DNA of 64,000 nucleotides from positions 107,857-171,856 of the forward strand of contig NZ_FRCX01000013.1 of assembly GCF_900143065.1 (NCBI RefSeq). Reading direction: 5' to 3'. Of the stretch, positions 61,937-64,000 are shown piece after piece. The notes under the pieces were generated by a model. The model made no database searches and had not been told where the DNA came from. It saw nothing but the letters and a program-made list of their open reading frames with translations. How positions within the stretch are numbered: the first letter of the stretch is position 1; each line of letters begins with the position of its first letter. The DNA is from Duganella sacchari (lineage in GTDB: Bacteria; Pseudomonadota; Gammaproteobacteria; Burkholderiales; Burkholderiaceae_D). The position numbers and the translations under genes are program-made.

Positions 61937-62408
61937 TCCCGGTGCGATCAGCCTTCAGGTCCGGATGACGCAGTGCCGGACCTGCAGCGCTGGCCGCTTC
62001 CACATCCTTCACCGCCCCGCCCCAGCCGTGATCCGTGAGGTCAATAATGACGCCATTCGGATCGCGGTACTTCACCTCATAGAAGATATTGCCCTTCACC
62101 GGCACCTCGCCCATGTAGTACGTACCGCCTGCCGCTTCCGCATCTTTGCGCGCGGCGGCGATGTCGTCCACCCACATGCCGATGTGGTGCAGGCCGACGA
62201 AATCCTTGCCGCGCTCCTCGCCCGCCGCGTGGTCGGTCTTGTAGTTCAACAGCGCAATCGACATCACGCCGTCGCTCAGATAAACGCCGCGCGCCAGCGA
62301 TGAATCGGTCTCGCCGACCTTCTTGAAACCGAAAGCCTGAATATAAAACTCCGCCGTCTTCCAGGGATCGGGAACGGACAAAGCGATGTGTCGAAGCTTG
62401 GTGCTCAT
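61929..62408 (-). CDS. VOC-family protein C
   Basis: 159 residues from ATG 62408 (GGAGAGCACC upstream). Paired VOC modules: RHIALSVPDPWKTAEFYIQA and GLHHIGMWVDD supply two histidines, but the last ligand position is Asp (NGVIIDLTDHG) instead of Glu, so metal use may differ. It is divergent from the porin gene, and both starts face the second GTATAC pair, placing it in the same regulon. Confidence 0.8.
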   Translation of the reverse strand: MSTKLRHIALSVPDPWKTAEFYIQAFGFKKVGETDSSLARGVYLSDGVMSIALLNYKTDHAAGEERGKDFVGLHHIGMWVDDIAAARKDAEAAGGTYYMGEVPVKGNIFYEVKYRDPNGVIIDLTDHGWGGAVKDVEAASAAGPALRHPDLKADRTGIN

Positions 62409-62468
62409 GGTGCTCTCCATAGTGGTTATAGGACTTGCCTCGCCATTGTACGAAGGTCGGATTTCAAT

Positions 62469-62494
62469 GTATACGCTTTTATTTAAATGTATAC
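62469..62494. promoter_or_regulatory. GTATAC operator pair 2
   Basis: Two GTATAC palindromes at 62469-62474 and 62489-62494, again exactly 20 bp apart, between the divergent VOC gene (62408) and porin gene (62547). The second lies in a perfect 10-bp palindrome, ATGTATACAT. Same spacing and core as pair 1. Confidence 0.65.
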
Positions 62495-62546
62495 ATATAA
62501 ATACAGCCGTTTTATGATGGCCTGATAATGACAACAGGAGACGACC

Positions 62547-63620
62547 ATGAAACGCCACTTATCCCCCTTCGCCGCACTCATCCTCAGCCTGCCCGCCTGG
62601 GCCGCCAGCGACAATGTCACCATTTACGGCTTTCTGAAAGTCGATGCCGAAACCGTGCAGGCAGCCGGTGTCCGCACGCAGCGCGTGTCAAACAACTTGT
62701 CGGTGCTGGGCTTTCGCGGGACGGAGGATCTGGGCGGCGGCATGCAGGCCCTGTTCCAGATCGAGATGCCGGTGGCGGTGGACACAGGCGGTGGCGGCGA
62801 CTTCACGCGCAATACAGCCGTGGGACTGCGTGGCAGCTTTGGCCAGGTGATGCTGGGGATCTGGGAATCGCCTTACCGCTTTGTGTCCGTGTATGCGATC
62901 GATCCTTTCACTGCAGGGATCTTCGCGTCCAATGGCATCATGGGCAATGGCTTTACCACGGCGGCGAATGCCATCGCGCCCGCCTCGTTCGACCGCCGGC
63001 AGAAAAATCTGCTGCAATACTTCACACCCGAATATCAGGGATGGAATGCCCGCATTGCGATCAGCGCGCGCGAAGAAGCCGGCGGCGGCGGCAATCCCGG
63101 CATGGCCTCAGGGCTGGTCACTTACGAGAACGGCCCGCTGTACCTGGCCTACGGCGTCGAACAGCACAAGGACTACTTCACCGCCGGCACCACCGACATC
63201 GGCCACAAGATTGGCGCCGCCTACAGCATCGGCAACACGCGCCTGCGCGCAGCATGGGAATACCTGCGCTATGAGACGACTGTCACCACGCATCTGCGCC
63301 GCAACGCGATGCAACTGGCGGCCACACATACCAGCGGACGCCATATCCTGCGGGCCTCCGCGACCAAGGCGTTTAACGCACGCGGTAACGCGACCATCAG
63401 CGTCGGCGGCATCGTACGCCCTGGCGAGGATTCAGGCGCCATGCAATATACAGTGGGCTATGGCTACACCTTATCCAAGCGCAGCGAGCTGTGGACTGCA
63501 TACACGCGCGTGCGCAACGAGCGCAACGCCGCCTATAACCTGTCTGCCAATCCGATTGCAGGCTTATCGGCAGGGCAGGATCCGTCAGGGCTAGGCCTCG
63601 GTATCCTGCACAAATTCTGA
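62547..63620 (+). CDS. Trimeric OmpC-type porin (GTATAC regulon)
   Basis: 357 residues from ATG 62547 (CAGGAGACGACC upstream). A signal peptide ending LPAWAA is followed by SDNVTIYGFLKVDAETV, the porin first strand; LGFRGTEDLGGGMQALFQIE is diagnostic and the C-terminal residue is Phe (GLGILHKF). It is an outer-membrane channel, probably for the substrate of the linked ABC importer. It is the third porin in the window that sits beside a transport or catabolic unit. Confidence 0.88.
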   Translation: MKRHLSPFAALILSLPAWAASDNVTIYGFLKVDAETVQAAGVRTQRVSNNLSVLGFRGTEDLGGGMQALFQIEMPVAVDTGGGGDFTRNTAVGLRGSFGQVMLGIWESPYRFVSVYAIDPFTAGIFASNGIMGNGFTTAANAIAPASFDRRQKNLLQYFTPEYQGWNARIAISAREEAGGGGNPGMASGLVTYENGPLYLAYGVEQHKDYFTAGTTDIGHKIGAAYSIGNTRLRAAWEYLRYETTVTTHLRRNAMQLAATHTSGRHILRASATKAFNARGNATISVGGIVRPGEDSGAMQYTVGYGYTLSKRSELWTAYTRVRNERNAAYNLSANPIAGLSAGQDPSGLGLGILHKF

Positions 63621-63685
63621 CACCAACCGGCGCTTGAGCTGCCATCCTGAATTAGTACAGCTTGACTAGTCCTGGAATAGGTTGA

Positions 63686-63711
63686 CGGGTAACCGCCTTT
63701 TTCGTTACCCG
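63686..63711. terminator. Hairpin after the transposase gene
   Basis: CGGGTAAC pairs perfectly with GTTACCCG around a 10-base loop, directly after the transposase stop at 63712. It may end transcripts of the insertion sequence, though no T-run follows the stem on the minus strand. Confidence 0.4.
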
Positions 63712-64000
63712 CTAACTAAGCTCCATTAAAGACGCCCGATGGACTTCATCGGGCGTTTTGTATTGTAGGGCGGTATGTAACCGCTTTGTATTGTAGATTG
63801 CGATTGCTTGGCGAATCATGACCTCTGCCTGCTCCAGGTTCGCCGGTTTGCTGATAAGGAACTCGGTCTTGAGTATTCCATTGACCCGCTCGGCCAAGGC
63901 GTTTTGATAGCAGTCATATCCATCAGTCATTGAGCATACGATGCCATAACGGTGATGGATTTGTTGGTAGGCTGTAGCGCAGTATTGAATGCCCCGGTCC
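63712..64000 (-). mobile_element. IS3-family transposase OrfB, C-terminal part, cut by window
   Basis: The minus-strand frame is open to the right edge. It encodes the end of the integrase core: DRGIQYCATAYQQI (second catalytic Asp region), SMTDGYDCYQNALAERVNG (with the final catalytic Glu) and YNTKRLHTALQYKTPDEVH, the typical OrfB ending. The element continues beyond the window. Its inner end should lie between the porin stop (63620) and about 63680; no terminal repeat can be fixed without the other end. Confidence 0.87.

Noticed and set aside
63621..63680. Inner inverted repeat of the IS3-family element
   Set aside because: The sequence around 63651 could be an IS end, but without the other end of the element the repeat cannot be matched.

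Overview
The window reads as a chromosomal segment of a G+C-rich betaproteobacterium. The trimeric OmpC-type porins, the DctBD/DctA set with a sigma-54 promoter, the many LysR regulators and the nba/kyn-type catabolic genes all fit an Oxalobacteraceae-like soil or plant-associated organism (Massilia/Duganella/Janthinobacterium type). That placement is inference; there is no rRNA or other marker gene in the window. About 60 protein genes are supported. No tRNA, rRNA or CRISPR array was seen.

Layout. 1-5.5 kb: the 3' part of a large Lhr-type helicase gene, cut by the window edge, then an AsmA-family protein. 5.5-10.9 kb: a C4-dicarboxylate module on the minus strand (dctA, porin, dctB, dctD) with a consensus sigma-54 promoter in front of dctA. 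11-25.9 kb: mixed housekeeping and accessory genes, namely LysR/SDR pairs, an RNase T2, a small lipoprotein, a LysR-MFS-tautomerase unit, a histidine kinase with a single-domain response regulator, a short UvrA paralogue, a 57-residue low-complexity protein, and a FAD monooxygenase divergent from a TetR gene. 26-35.9 kb: a GluP-type sugar transporter, a low-G+C and probably acquired histidine kinase, a TetR plus SGNH hydrolase operon with two phased operators, a secreted M64 metallopeptidase, an AraC regulator and a hybrid histidine kinase.

35.9-50.9 kb is one long minus-strand array. It encodes a complete 3-hydroxyanthranilate meta-cleavage route to pyruvate and acetyl-CoA, in the order recalled for the Pseudomonas nba operon (E-X-H-J-I-G-F-C-D). 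It is followed by an amino-acid permease, kynureninase, a porin, a secreted LVIVD-repeat protein and a Cache-domain chemoreceptor. Read together it looks like a sense, import and degrade unit for kynurenine-type compounds, although kynurenine 3-monooxygenase is absent here.

51-63.6 kb holds a second catabolic locus that I cannot match to a described pathway. A minus-strand array encodes an FAH-family hydrolase, an ABC importer (binding protein, permease, ATPase), VOC enzymes, an esterase, a DapA-family lyase, a RidA protein, a RutE-like reductase, a TauE/SafE permease, and FCD-GntR and LysR regulators. Facing it are a D-2-hydroxyacid dehydrogenase, another VOC protein and a third porin. Both divergent promoter regions carry a pair of GTATAC palindromes exactly 20 bp apart, which ties the genes into one probable GntR regulon. 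This is the best candidate for an undescribed system. The window ends inside an IS3-family transposase gene.
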